Positions 1 to 9,881 of a stretch of 41,514 bases of DNA are shown piece by piece. Origin of the DNA: Bradyrhizobium sp. cir1. GTDB lineage: Bacteria > Pseudomonadota > Alphaproteobacteria > Rhizobiales > Xanthobacteraceae. Position 1 is the first letter of the stretch, and each line of letters starts with the position of its first letter. The stretch lies in the NCBI RefSeq assembly GCF_014198245.1, contig NZ_JACIHE010000043.1:1-41514 (forward strand). Direction: 5' to 3'. The notes under the pieces are model-generated. The model ran no database searches, was not told where the DNA came from, and saw only the letters and a program-made list of their open reading frames with translations. Position numbers and translations under genes: made by a program.

Positions 1-102
1 GCCCTCGAAATCGTCATAGCGCTTCTCCTAGGATTACCCCTAGGACCTGCAGCGATTGCGTTCGTCAGACAAGGCGGCCTTTGGCGGAGGGATACGATTG
101 AG

Positions 103-597
103 CAGACCGAAGGCGCCAAGTTCTGGCTGCGCGCCGTCAACGAACTCAAGACACGCGGCGTCAGCGACATTGTGATCGCTGTGGTCGATGGACTGAAGGG
201 CTTCCCGGAAGCGATTACCTCGGTCTATCCGCAAACGCTGGAGCAAACCTGCATCGTACACCTGATCCGCAACAGCCTCGCCTTCGTCTCCTGGAAGGAC
301 CGCAAGGCGGTCTTGCCCTCGATCAAGGCAATCTATCGGGCCGAGAGCGCCGAGGCGGCGTCGCTGCGGCTTTCCGAGTTCGAGGCGGAATGGGGCAAGC
401 GCTACCCCGCAATCGGCCAAATCTGGCGCAGTGCGTGGGAGCACCTGGTGCCGTTCTTCGCGTTTGCGCCGGGCATCCGCAAAATGATCGACACCACCAA
501 TACGGTCGCGGCGTTGCATCGCAGTTTGCGCAAGATCATCGTTCATTGGCGGCGGCGGCCGGGCGGATTACGAGCTGAAGAAAAATTAAGCAGGTGA
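103..597 (+). pseudogene. IS256-family transposase remnant, truncated at both ends
   Basis: The frame is open from the window edge, but transposase-like sequence begins only near base 103 (EQTEGAKFWL). It continues through the IS256/Mutator core (DGLKGFPEAI, then CIVHLIRNSL, WGKRYPAIGQ, WEHLVPFFAF and IRKMIDTTN). These segments carry the region around the second DDE aspartate and the conserved central block. Family resemblance stops at about base 540, where the expected tail after the 'LRKII' motif is replaced by unrelated residues up to a stop at 595-597. A complete family member has about 400 residues, so about a third is left. It is a dead fragment that marks insertion and deletion at this edge. 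Confidence 0.8.
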
Positions 598-1120
598 GCG
601 GATCTAGAGCTGTCGATTCGGCAGCAGTCCACCACAAGAAGAAATGCATTGTGTTTCGCAGGCGGCATGGTGGCGATCGGACCTAGGTAACGCCACCACG
701 CTGGCTGCGGACACCGGCGATGAACGATTCCGACTTGCATACCTCGCACCTCAATTACTTCGAACTATCACCAGCGTACCACACGATGGTAGATCGTCAT
801 CGGAGGACCATATTCGGCTCGGCAATCACCAACTGTAGCTACTTTTCAGCACATGATAAAGACGCCACTCACGACGCGGCCATGGTCTCCACGCTCACAG
901 ACATCCGCCGGCCAATGAGGCTTAACCTGCTCCCCTGTTCACCATTCAGCCAAATAGGTCCCGGTCCTAGCCCCCTTTCAAAAAGCAAATCAGGCTCGCA
1001 TTGTCAGCGCAATGAACCAATGAGCACAACCTACGCAACCTTCCCCGCAGGTTAACAGACCGCGATTCCATCGCCGCGTAATCGGTGGCGTTGACACGCA
1101 ATATCATCGAACTAGTCTCT
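598..1120. other. Gene-free stretch
   Basis: No frame here has recognisable protein features. The short open frames are uneven in composition and lack plausible ribosome binding sites. I see no RNA gene or strong hairpin. Confidence 0.5.
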
Positions 1121-1513
1121 TTATCTCTGCCTAAAGGTGAAAACCTTGTGGGCGTAATAGGTCATCAAGACGGGACTACAGACCGCTACGGTGTGGGCGA
1201 CAAGTTCAGGGTGATACGCCCAGCCGATAGCCGGCAGGATCCAATACCTCATGCCAACGCTCACGAGCCACACTTGAACGAGCGCCACCGAATACACCAA
1301 CAAAAAACGGAGATACTGTCGCCGTGCGACGACTTCCGACATCTGAAAGACATAAACTTTCGACATCGCAAAAGCGAACGTTAGCGCGATGGGAAAGGCG
1401 AGGGCGACGGCATACTCGAATGGTACAAATCTAGACATTAAGACACGAGCTAACATGTTTACTGCCGCAGTGAGTACGCCCACAATCAAGAACCGTGCAA
1501 ACCGATTTTTCAC
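1121..1513 (-). CDS. GtrA-family membrane protein
   Basis: 130 residues with four hydrophobic segments (about residues 8-28, 33-53, 67-88 and 103-123), the size and layout of GtrA-like proteins. The family helps move polyprenyl-linked sugars across the inner membrane for modification of O-antigen, teichoic acid or other glycans. Diagnostic stretches are the N-terminal 'FLIVGVLTAAVN' and the C-terminal 'YYAHKVFTFR'. The start is GTG at 1513, with a GGAG about 7 bases upstream. It lies on the same strand as the FAD protein and the SDR protein, but 573 bases beyond the FAD stop. It may end a surface-sugar gene set. The carried sugar cannot be told from sequence. Confidence 0.8.
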   Translation of the reverse strand: MKNRFARFLIVGVLTAAVNMLARVLMSRFVPFEYAVALAFPIALTFAFAMSKVYVFQMSEVVARRQYLRFLLVYSVALVQVWLVSVGMRYWILPAIGWAYHPELVAHTVAVCSPVLMTYYAHKVFTFRQR

Positions 1514-2086
1514 AGAAGCTCCAGAGATAGGTGTACGTCCGCGATCTGATCGAGGTCACTTTTTTCCACAACAAAGGATTTCTTGCCGAGGAGGTCCAGG
1601 TGATCAGAAATTCGCAAAGCAAATAAGATTCGACCAGCCAATCTGCCGTGCGAGTCGCTTGTTCATCCTGTATAGTAGAAAACGATGTATGGCCGCCTCC
1701 GGCTCCTAACGCGCGAGCATCAGCCCTACTGAGCAAAAACATGGTAAATAGCAGCGTCATTAAGTCCTTGCGGAATTTTGTTCGCGTATCTTTCCGCCGT
1801 TTTCATGATAAGATGCGTTTGTTCCAAAAATGTAATAGGCCCCGCTTTTTTTGGAGCGGGTGCTCGCAACAGGTTTGACGTAAGACACCAACGCATAGGC
1901 GTGACAAAAACGATCGCGCGTCAGGATTTCCATTTTGGTACGATCGATCTCGCTGATGAATTCGCAGCATCCACACGCCAATCGAGCGCGGCACGCGCGT
2001 TTGGGTACACAAAGTAACCCGCCATCTCTTTATCAATGCCGATTTTTGAGACTCTCGGGCGCAGCTAGTCGACATGTCACTCATGA
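1514..2086. other. Gap inside the minus-strand sugar gene set, possible gene remnant
   Basis: No intact gene is visible. On the minus strand, several overlapping frames between about 2080 and 1750 stay open for 40-90 codons, and one reads 'GYFVYPNARAALDW', which looks protein-like. No frame can be assigned to a family. The position between the FAD protein and GtrA would suit a decayed glycosyltransferase or membrane protein, but that is a guess. Confidence 0.3.
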
Positions 2087-3424
2087 CTATTTTTCAGACC
2101 CAGTATCAGCGTCCGTCCAGTGAGAAACCGTCCCGGAGAGTCTTCTAGAGACCGCCTCCGCCATCATGCGGCCATAGCGGATGCTCTCGGCTACACCACG
2201 ATCTTCCGGATAATAGAAGCAGGTGTCTGCGATCTGCAGACCTCTAATCGGAGTCTGAACACAAGGCAGCTTGTCACGAAAGTGAGGTTCGCACACAGGC
2301 TGCGCGTGGTGAAGGCGACTGACCCTCGCATCCATCAGATCGTCAGGCTGAATTGCCGGATTGACGCGGCGAATATAACTGAAAGCCTCGTCAATGAACT
2401 GCTCGTCCTGCCAATGCCATTTTGGTTGCGTAAGGGGCATATAGTACGGAACGTAAACTATCGTGTCAGCGAACGGCCGGAGATTGGAAAACTCGATCAG
2501 GCCTGGAATATCGATGTCCTCCGCAACGATGTTCTCCCAAAAATGCGGCGTTACAGACTTACGTAATTTGAAAACTAGGCACACGACTCCGATGTTTCGG
2601 ATTGCAGCGTATTTGTCCTTCCATTCTTGCGGCAAGTCGGGCACAAGGTGATTGACTAGAGGAATTGGCACGGTCGAGATAACCGCCTGGGCTTCAAATC
2701 CCGTGCCCCCCGCCTGCACCAGACTGACGCGGCCGTCTTTCACGACAACGCGCTCTGCAGGCGTGTTAAGATAGATACGGCCGCCTTTGCGTCGAATATC
2801 ATCGGCCATGGCCTCAATTAGCGTTTCTGATCCGCCCTCGATATAACCTAGTTGCGCCTTTAAAATTGACTCACGCGAATTTCCGATGCGTTTAATACGG
2901 GACGCAATCCAGGATGCTGAGACTTCGTCAGCAAATTCATGGAATTTCAATTCCTGAAGTCGTCTCCACAGTTTTTGGTACACCGACTTGCCTGACCCAC
3001 GTTCAATCCATTCTCGCGCCGTTAAATGTTCGATCCGGCTGAAACCACTTGCTTTGGTCGCCAAAAACATCTGGAGACCGGTGCGTAGTTTTTCGATCAC
3101 AGATAGATGCGGATATCGCAGCAGCGAAACTGGATCGCCCCATTTATGAGTCTTTCCGTGCGTAAAGTACCCCATCGAAGTATCGACCCAGCGCATTTTG
3201 TTCGAAATACCTAGGTCGCGCATCAGCGCGAACGTGGGGCCATCCGCCTTACACACGAAATGATAGAACCGTTCGATCGAGAGTCCCGAAAAATCAAAAT
3301 GCGCGGCCATACCGCCGAGTTTTCCGTCCGCCTCGATCAGGTCCACTTTGTGGCCGAGTGTAACGGCGCGTTGCGCGGCCGCAAGCCCCATTGGTCCAGC
3401 CCCTAGCACAGCGATTCGGCTCAC
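2087..3424 (-). CDS. FAD-dependent oxidoreductase, amine-oxidase / UDP-galactopyranose-mutase-like
   Basis: 445 residues from a GTG start. The N-terminus has a Rossmann dinucleotide motif (GAGPMG, residues 8-13), then an acidic residue ending the second strand (LIEADGKLGG) and the 'GG' FAD-contact motif of the amine oxidase / phytoene desaturase superfamily. Proteins of this type near GtrA and epimerase genes often act on lipid-linked or nucleotide sugars. The reaction here is unproven. The GTG at 3424 is preferred over the upstream ATG at 3496, because it puts the Rossmann strand at the N-terminus and leaves an 11-base gap after the epimerase stop, with an AGGA upstream. It is therefore probably co-transcribed with the epimerase. 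The C-terminal 'GLQIADTCFYYPEDRG' matches the closing FAD-binding segment of the superfamily. Confidence 0.8.
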   Translation of the reverse strand: MSRIAVLGAGPMGLAAAQRAVTLGHKVDLIEADGKLGGMAAHFDFSGLSIERFYHFVCKADGPTFALMRDLGISNKMRWVDTSMGYFTHGKTHKWGDPVSLLRYPHLSVIEKLRTGLQMFLATKASGFSRIEHLTAREWIERGSGKSVYQKLWRRLQELKFHEFADEVSASWIASRIKRIGNSRESILKAQLGYIEGGSETLIEAMADDIRRKGGRIYLNTPAERVVVKDGRVSLVQAGGTGFEAQAVISTVPIPLVNHLVPDLPQEWKDKYAAIRNIGVVCLVFKLRKSVTPHFWENIVAEDIDIPGLIEFSNLRPFADTIVYVPYYMPLTQPKWHWQDEQFIDEAFSYIRRVNPAIQPDDLMDARVSRLHHAQPVCEPHFRDKLPCVQTPIRGLQIADTCFYYPEDRGVAESIRYGRMMAEAVSRRLSGTVSHWTDADTGSEK

Positions 3425-3435
3425 GCTCGTAAATC

Positions 3436-4371
3436 CTAGAATGCCAGCCTGAGGGAGGAATATGCAGGATCGAGATAAGTTTCCGCGAGCGCACACTCCA
3501 AGGGCGTTGCTCTAACTCCGAATTCCTTTGGCCAATCAATAATGGGAAAGGTCTCCGGTATAGCGAGGGCATCAAGCTGGTTAGTCGTGAACGGTGGATT
3601 CCTGTCGAGCATTGCGTAGAGCCAAAGCAACGCCCAGAACAAGACATAGGGGATTTGGATGATCCTCGCGCGCGGCTTTACGATCTCATGAAGCATGACG
3701 ATCAAGTCGCGATAGAATATCTTCTCAAGTCCCGATATATCGAAGGTGCCTGTTTTCCTGTGCTCGATGGCCGCCATGATCACGGACACGAAATCCCCAA
3801 CGTAGAGCGGCTGGCGGACAAACTCGCCGTTGCCAGGGATTGGAAAAACGGGTGCGCGATCCATGAAGTGCCGAAGCCAGCCAAGGTGCTTGCGATCAAA
3901 CCAGCCGAACATCAAGGTCGGACGAAGGGTGACATGCGGTAAGGGACTGGCGGCAAAGAGCTCCTCTTGGGCTTTCTTCGATCGCGTGTAGAAATCGTCA
4001 GCCTTTGAATTTACGACGGACGAAGATACTCCGATGAAATATGGGACCGAGTGAACCCGCATGGCAGCGAGGATGTTCCAGGTCGCCGTGACATTATTAG
4101 CTTCGAATTCTTGGTAACGCACTCCCCCGATCTGAGCTTGGTTGATGACAACGGTATCTGCGTCAGAAAAGCTGTCAGTCCACGCTCCTGGCTTTGCAAG
4201 ATCCGCCTCAAGGATTGGCACGTTAGGGTGCACTTCGCGAAACAGGCGAGTGTTGGCCTTATGTTTGTCGATGCCAACGACTTGCAGATCGCTGCGTGAT
4301 TTTAGTCGTGCCACGAGATTGTGGCCCACGAGGCCCGCTGCTCCAGTTATTATGATCTTGCGCACCAGCAT
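3436..4371 (-). CDS. NAD-dependent epimerase/dehydratase (extended SDR)
   Basis: 311 residues. The N-terminal glycine-rich motif (GAAGLVG, residues 10-16) is that of extended short-chain dehydrogenases. The catalytic YxxxK is Y128-K132, preceded by a serine run (S116-S118), so the active site looks complete. The length is typical for nucleotide-sugar epimerases and 4,6-dehydratases. The C-terminal third has a hydrophobic helix (residues about 243-258, 'YVLFWALLWLYAML') that soluble family members lack, a trait of SDRs acting on membrane-linked sugars or hopanoids. It is first in a minus-strand gene set with the FAD protein, and GtrA follows further on. A role in a lipid-linked sugar modification fits the neighbours. 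The substrate is unknown. Confidence 0.85.
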   Translation of the reverse strand: MLVRKIIITGAAGLVGHNLVARLKSRSDLQVVGIDKHKANTRLFREVHPNVPILEADLAKPGAWTDSFSDADTVVINQAQIGGVRYQEFEANNVTATWNILAAMRVHSVPYFIGVSSSVVNSKADDFYTRSKKAQEELFAASPLPHVTLRPTLMFGWFDRKHLGWLRHFMDRAPVFPIPGNGEFVRQPLYVGDFVSVIMAAIEHRKTGTFDISGLEKIFYRDLIVMLHEIVKPRARIIQIPYVLFWALLWLYAMLDRNPPFTTNQLDALAIPETFPIIDWPKEFGVRATPLECALAETYLDPAYSSLRLAF

Positions 4372-5434
4372 TGCCCTAAATGTTCAGTCTGCCGAAGATA
4401 GCCAACTACACCCAACCATGACTAATAAGAACTCGATTGCCTTGCCGGATACTTTCGACAGCTATTCCCAACCGCTAATCGATGAGCCTCCTGCGCGAAG
4501 TGTTCCACCTCGCCATAGAACGTCTGCGCGATCAATGAGGGCACAGCGAACCGGGAAGCAAGGTCCATGAAAGGACGAAGCGCGACACTCACAAAAGAAT
4601 TGACAACGGGAAATCGCACGTGGCCACCAGTCATTCTTCGCTCGCGGGACGAACATTTGAACCCTACGTTAACAGGAGGCACCAAACCGAAGTCCTCCGC
4701 AAACAAGAACGGGGAGACTGGTTGCGGGTGCCCCATCGCCCTCGATGATCGACAGATGCCATTAGCTTCCAATGGTTGTTCCATTTTCGCCAGCCTCGCT
4801 TAGGCACTGGAATCTCAGCTGCCGCGCCACGCGAGCCTATCAATGCCGCTCGCGCAACGCTGCCTACAGGAATCGATACTTCGAACGATTAGCGCCGTAA
4901 GAACCGACGATCGGCTGCTGGAGCTATTATCCATTCTCCAAGTACGCACCGAAGATGTCGCACCGGTCGACACGACAGCGCAGCTCGACGAATCGGACCG
5001 AACTGAACGTTTCGTACAATGCTTGCTGGCTTCCGCCGCACTTCAACCAACTTAGCCAGCGGCTCGTCGCTTGGGCAGCTACCAAATCATATAGAAGGTG
5101 GCCTGTCGTAGCCATCGCCGTTCTGCGCGTCACGTGCCACAAGAGAACGGATGCGAGTGAACATCATTTCCTTCGCGCCAGGTTTATATTCGACCTGCCA
5201 CTTATCGTTTCCGTTACTCCAGGCAGACTGCTGCCACCTTTGCCCTTTTCACCTCCGTTCGGCCTCACGTCGTCGCTCTAGCATCTCGGCATCGACAAAG
5301 CCGATATATTCTCGGTCAGCACATGCTCTAGTGAGCGAATGATGGTCTCATTGCCGGCTTTCTTGTGGAGCCAGCTCGTCATCGGGACCGGGTAAGAAGC
5401 GCGTGATGCACGAGTCATTTTTCCGCTTAGTGGA
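4372..5434. other. Gene-free stretch upstream of the sugar gene set
   Basis: A minus-strand frame of 120 codons (4422-4784) lies just upstream of the epimerase and reads fairly evenly, but matches no family I know. The remainder to 5434 holds only short frames. The promoter of the minus-strand sugar genes should lie here, but I cannot point to convincing -35/-10 boxes. Confidence 0.35.
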
Positions 5435-6189
5435 ACAGCGACCGCGGTTGACTGGAAGAAGGTGGGCCTCGACCGGACCAAATTCGGCGACGCCGGCAAA
5501 TTTGACTGCGGGTGTCGACGGCCATCTCCAGCCCGGTCATTGCTTATGACGAGAACAAGCTGCCGAACGGTCCGAGGTTATCGCGGACCTGTTCGACACG
5601 CAGAAACTCCCTGGCAAGCGTGGGCTGTTCAAGAATTCGTTCGGTAATCTCGAATGGGCGCTGATCGCCGACGCCCTGGCTCAAGGACGTCTACAAGGTT
5701 GTCAGTATTCCCAGGGCGGCGACCGCGCCTCGGAGAAGCTCGACACGATCAAGAAGGATGTCGTCTGGTGGACGGCCAGCGTCCAAGCGCCGCAGCTATT
5801 GGCTGGCGGTCAGGTCGTCATGAGCTCGGCCCGGAACGGCCGCATCAACGCCGCCAACAAGAACTCTGGCAAGAATTTCGGGATCATTTGGGAAGCCCAA
5901 CTGTGAATCGCAGGTGTCTGGGCGATACCCAAGGGATCTCTCCGCACCTTGTCGCTGTCTACAAGTTCCTCGCATTCGCCGGTTCGCCCCAGCCGAAGGC
6001 CGACTCTAGCGCTAGCAATCCTACGGACCCATCAACAGGGTCGCCATGGCGTTGCTCGATCCGGCGATCCTGCCGGATCTGACGAACGCGCCCAATCATA
6101 TGGCCAATGCTGTGGCGCCTGATCCTCCGTTCACGGTGGAACATGGCGATGAACTGCAACAGCGTCTAACCGCTTGGCTTGCAAAGTAG
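5435..6189 (+). pseudogene. Decayed polyamine-type ABC substrate-binding protein
   Basis: Pieces in different frames spell the C-terminal two-thirds of a PotD-like periplasmic binding protein. 'VDWKKVGLDRTKF' comes near 5447, then 'VIAYDENKLPNGP', then 'LFDTQKLPGKRGLFKNSFGNLEWAL' as two blocks near 5589. 'KLDTIKKDVVWW' and 'RINAANKNSGKNFGI' run up to a stop at 5904, and 'LLDPAILPDLTNAPNHM' with 'ELQQRLTAWLAK' ends at 6187-6189. At least three frameshifts and one in-frame stop separate these blocks, and the signal peptide is missing. Such proteins capture spermidine, putrescine or related compounds for an ABC importer. The following permease fragment lies 72 bases downstream on the same strand. 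This subfamily differs from the two intact binding proteins in the window. Confidence 0.8.
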
Positions 6190-6261
6190 ACCAGGAACGG
6201 AAACGGCGGGGAGGCGTTCGGTTCTCCTCGCCCCTCCAACGAAGGACCGAGAGAGAAGTCG

Positions 6262-6660
6262 ATGGCGACAATGGCCGCAGAAATCGCCGGCACTGCCGGT
6301 GTCGTGCCAATGCGGATCGAGCTGCAACGGGCCGAGCGCCGGCGCAAGCTGAAGGCCCAAACCCTCGTCCTGCCGCTGCTGCTATGCATCCTGATCACGC
6401 TCGTTCTGCCGAATGGTCGGAAGATATTTAGCGCTGTTCACGATGATACGCTTCTGAGGCTCATGCCTCGCGCGATGGCAGAGCTCAGCAGCTCGGACGG
6501 AAGGGGTTACCGGATGAAAGCGCGTACGCTGCTCTCGCGTTGGGCCTGAAACAGTCCTGAGCGATCATGGTCGTGCTGTTGTTCTGGACCTCGCTGCTAG
6601 TTCGCACTAGCGCTTGGACTGTGCTGCTGCAGCAGCATGGGCTCATAAAGAGCGCCTCGC
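6262..6660 (+). pseudogene. Decayed ABC permease (PotB-like), N-terminal part
   Basis: The ATG at 6262 opens a frame typical of the PotB-type permease N-terminus: a basic cytoplasmic start (ELQRAERRRKLKAQ), a first membrane helix (LVLPLLLCILITLVLP) and a short periplasmic stretch. A frameshift near 6500 moves the expected 'GLPDESAYAALALGLKQS' into another frame, which then stops. A further block from about 6570 (LLFWTSLLVRTSAWTVLLQQHG) belongs to the later permease core that follows the second helix, so material between was deleted. The match ends near 6650, where IS91 sequence begins. With the preceding binding-protein remnant, it marks a lost polyamine-type importer. Confidence 0.75.
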
Positions 6661-6760
6661 TCAACTTCGACGGGACTGCTGGGTCGTCAACGCCAAGCCT
6701 CCATTCGGCGCGCCCGAACACGTGCTGGCTTATCTCGGCCGCTACACGTCGCGACGATAG
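6661..6760 (+). mobile_element. IS91-family transposase fragment
   Basis: One short frame reads 'DCWVVNAKPPFGAPEHVLAYLGRYT', shown here as contiguous conserved blocks of the IS91 Y2-type transposase (WVV-AK-PF, then VLAYLGRYT). It ends at a stop at 6758-6760. Only about 30 of roughly 400 residues survive. It directly abuts the broken permease, so this element or its loss probably explains the permease truncation. Confidence 0.65.
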
Positions 6761-7568
6761 AGCATTCGGCGCTATTATGCCGCATCTTGCCACTATCTGT
6801 GTCGAGCAGGTCGACTGGGTTCTTCACAAGTCGAAAACGACGTCGTGGTAACCTCAGGCCGTTGTCTGTTGCCGGAATGACCTGCACTGAATTTTCATCC
6901 AGCAGCGGTTAGTGCCCGGGTTTTTGCGCCGAGACCGAACTTTGGACCAGCTGGAACTGGAGTTTTGCGCCTCTGAACACATTGGCGGGCTGGTAGCGCC
7001 GAACGGTTTCGCGCTGCGGAGTCGGTCCAAAGCAAGATGGAGTTAGGTTGAATCGATTTGGGATTGAACGAAGCCGCTGACGCTGCATTGAATTTGTTGC
7101 TGTCATGGGAGTCCCAACAACCTTCTTGCCCTCGGTAGGTGGCGCGCCGAATGAATCGACCCCATGCAGTCGGATCAACGATGTTAGCACCAACAACATC
7201 TCGACACATCCAAGGGAAGATGACCTTGGCGTCGTTCTGCATCCCGTCGCAGTCGTTGAAGGCCGTTGCCGGGCCTCTTGCGTCAGGGTTGTCACAAGTG
7301 GCTTTTCTGCCACGCCTAACCCGTTGACAGCACATACGCTCAACAACCTACTTCCCCATGAGCAACATCCGTGCAATACAACACAAGTTGTGTACGCGTT
7401 TGAGCCTGGCTATCGTCGAAGATCGTCGGCGTTGAAGCTCGCTCGTTGCTCAGGCGTGGCAGCGATCCGGCTTCTGTGAGGTTGCCACCACGTCACAGCG
7501 TGCGGCTCACGCCTGCCCCACGACCTCACAAAACCCTCAAGATTCCCAAATCAGTGGTTTCTGATGCA
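6761..7568. other. Gene-free stretch
   Basis: Two long overlapping minus-strand frames (6895-7335 and 6909-7376) are present but have low-complexity, shifted-frame composition and no family features. I cannot support a gene. It lies between IS91 and IS630 remnants and is probably mobile-element scar. Confidence 0.35.
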
Positions 7569-7597
7569 CCATGCTGGCTGGACGGAGGCCAGCATGG
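7569..7597 (+). repeat. Perfect 10-base inverted repeat just before the IS630 transposase start
   Basis: CCATGCTGGC at 7569-7578 pairs with GCCAGCATGG at 7588-7597 around a 9-base loop. It ends at the base before the ATG at 7598. Such a hairpin would cover the ribosome binding region and might have limited transposase translation. It could also be part of an element end. Confidence 0.5.
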
Positions 7598-8526
7598 ATG
7601 GGCAAGCCGTACTCTCTTGATCTTCGCAAGCGTGTTGTGGCCGCGATCGAGGGCGGGTGTCGCGCAATCAGGCCCCCCAAGCAGCTTGGGATGGCAATCA
7701 GCACGGCCATCGGCTGGATGAAGCGGGTTGATGAGACCGGCAGTGTCGAGCCTGGCCAGATCGGCGGCTACAAGCCGAAGCCAATTTCGGGTGAGCACGC
7801 AGTTTGATGTCGCAGCGGATCAAGGACGGCGATTTCACCATACGCGGTGTCGTTGCTGAGCTCGCCGGGCGCGGCCTGAAAGCCGATTATCAGTCGGCAT
7901 GGGACTTCGTGCATGCGTGCATGCCGAGAAGCTCAGCTTCAAAAAAAGCATGGCGGCTGGCGAACGCGATCGTCCCGAGGTCGCGCGGCGGCGAGCCCAG
8001 TGGGCAAAGTATCCTGATCGCGTCAAAGCTGAACGGCTGGTCTTCATCGACGAGGCTTGGACTAGGACCGATATGGCCTCCTTGCGGGGATGCGCGCCGC
8101 GCGGCAGCAGACTTCACACAAAAGCCTCCATGGTCCCTGGAAGACCATGACCTTCCTGGCGGCCCTGCGCCATGACCGGATCGATGCGCCATGGTTCATC
8201 GAGGTGCCGATCGATGGCGTAAGCTTCCGCACCTATGTCGAGAAAGTTCTCCTGCCGGCCCGTCAGCCCGGTGACATCGTCGTCTTGGACAATCTCGGTA
8301 GCCACAGGAGCAAAGTGGTTCGACAGCTCATCCGTTCGGTCGGCGCCAAACTCTTCTTCCTGCCAAAATACTCGCCACACCTGAACCCCATCGAATAGGT
8401 CTTTGCCAAGCTTAAGCACCTGCTCAGAAAGGCCGCCGCGCGAACCGTTGATGCGGTCTGCGCGGCAATTGGCAAGGCACCCGACGCCTTCCCACCCCAC
8501 GAATGCGCCAGCTACCTAAAAATTAA
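7598..8526 (+). pseudogene. IS630-family transposase, frameshifted and interrupted
   Basis: The N-terminal helix-turn-helix part begins 'MGKPYSLDLRKRVVAAIEGG' and stops at 7805-7807 after about 70 codons. The DDE part follows in other frames: 'RLVFIDEAWTRTDM' with the first aspartate near 8045, then 'FLAALRHDRIDAPW', 'VVLDNLGSHRSKVV' with the second aspartate, and 'FFLPKYSPHLNPIE' with the final glutamate at about 8393. That block meets a TAG directly after the glutamate, where the family normally reads Gln or Trp, and the tail (FAKLKHLLRKAAARTVD) continues after it. At least two frameshifts and the stop make it inactive. The catalytic triad can still be read in pieces. It abuts an IS3 remnant on the other strand. 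Confidence 0.85.
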
Positions 8527-8544
8527 GGCCATCGAACTTAATGC

Positions 8545-9350
8545 CATCACGCTTGGGCCCGACTCGGGCAATCCTCGGCGCTATCAACCTCTCCCAACGC
8601 CTCCATGACCTTGCTACCGCGGAAAGTGAACCATGGCGCCAGCGTCGGCGAGAAGCGGGAGAATGTATCGATCATCGTGAGCACGCAAAGCTTATGTCCG
8701 GTCGACAGCTGGTCATCGACGACGTCCATCGCCAGGTGTCGTTCGAGCGCGCGTGGTCGGCCTGCAGTTATCGCGCAGCTTGGCGCCTCCGCGTTTTGCT
8801 GCACGATTGTGACCCAACTCGCGGTAGACGCGTCGCGCCTTGTTTTGACCATGTCGCCAAGCGCGCGCCGGAGTGAGACAGGATCACGATAGCCGCAGCC
8901 AATGCGGAGGTGGACGGACCTCCTTGATCTTCTGTTCCATGCAGCTGGCCGGAGGGACGAGACTTGTAGTCTGGCAGAGCGATCAAACTCGAGAGCGTCG
9001 CAGGCCCTGCAGATCGACACCTGCCAGTCACCACATCTTGTTGACCGGCTTGCGGTTCGGCAGGCGTCATAGTTTCGGCAGCTCACGTCCTGCAGCATCT
9101 CCTTAGCGATCGAAAGGCCCGCCACCAGCTTCTTCAGTTTGTCGTTCTCCTCCTCGAGCTGTTTTAGCCATCGTATCTTCGTCGGCCGCAGCTCCGTAGA
9201 AGTTCTTCTTCAAGTCGAAATGGTCGCTTGACTGATCTCGGCCTTGCAGCAGATCTCCGCCACAGTAACGATGTCGTCGCCCTGCTCGAGAAAATTCTGG
9301 ACGTCTCAAAAACGTCGAAGTTTTCATCGTTCTTCGCTCTTCCCACCCGG
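8545..9350 (-). pseudogene. IS3-family element remnant (orfA and orfB), many frameshifts
   Basis: On the minus strand the orfA-type part reads 'NFLEQGDDIVTVAEICCKAEISQATI' across two blocks. After a shift and an in-frame stop comes 'LKQLEEENDKLKKLVA' with 'LSIAKEMLQDV', the leucine-zipper end of orfA. The orfB part survives as 'KARRVYRELG', 'HLAMDVVDDQLSTGHKL' and 'VLTMIDTFSRFSPTL', the first DDE aspartate region of the IS407/IS2-like integrase core. It ends near 8547, before the second and third catalytic residues. The missing end lies exactly where IS630 sequence begins, so the IS630 element probably inserted into or recombined with it. Confidence 0.75.
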
Positions 9351-9881
9351 AGACTCGATGGGAAAAACTCTTCAAAATGCTCCAGTTTGTCGCCCTCAGA
9401 TCAGCCGATATCTATTCGAGTAGGTCCTAAGCCCCTTGTACTGGCCTCACTCTGCGTTTGCTTAATCCGTGCTTGTCGTTCAGCACATGCGCCATGTGCC
9501 TTCCGTTACAATGCGACCGAAGGTTCGTTTGAGGTCACTAAACTTGTTGCGAAAGCGACATTGTGGAGAAGAAAGCCGCTGCAATTCGGACCTTAGGTCC
9601 TGGCCCAGTTCCTGCACATCGAATGTAAAATGTGCGAAAGACAGGTGAGCGCTTTGATCTCAATCTGAAGGTAACGCAATCGCGGCTCATCTATTTGCCT
9701 TATGCCGGACGCGGCACAATTGCCTTTCGTTCTGCCGCTTACCTTCGTCCGTGGCGGCGAAACGGGAAGAAGTATGGAGGTAGGGCGTGACACCGCAATC
9801 CGTGGATCGCTGGCAAAAGTTTGTTCGAGAATTTCAAGATTCAGGCGTGCGGAAGACGTCGAGCAAACTGAGAGTGAATCA
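9351..9881. other. Upstream region of tesB
   Basis: The tesB frame is open upstream to 9702, but the added residues do not resemble the family. No separate gene can be supported. The tesB promoter should lie here, and I could not identify it. Confidence 0.4.

Noticed and set aside
4218..4234. Possible sigma-54 -24/-12 element
   Set aside because: The spacing is one base too long and it lies inside the epimerase gene.
6895..7376. Two overlapping minus-strand frames of about 150 codons
   Set aside because: They differ by a frame, have no recognisable motifs and lie in mobile-element scar.
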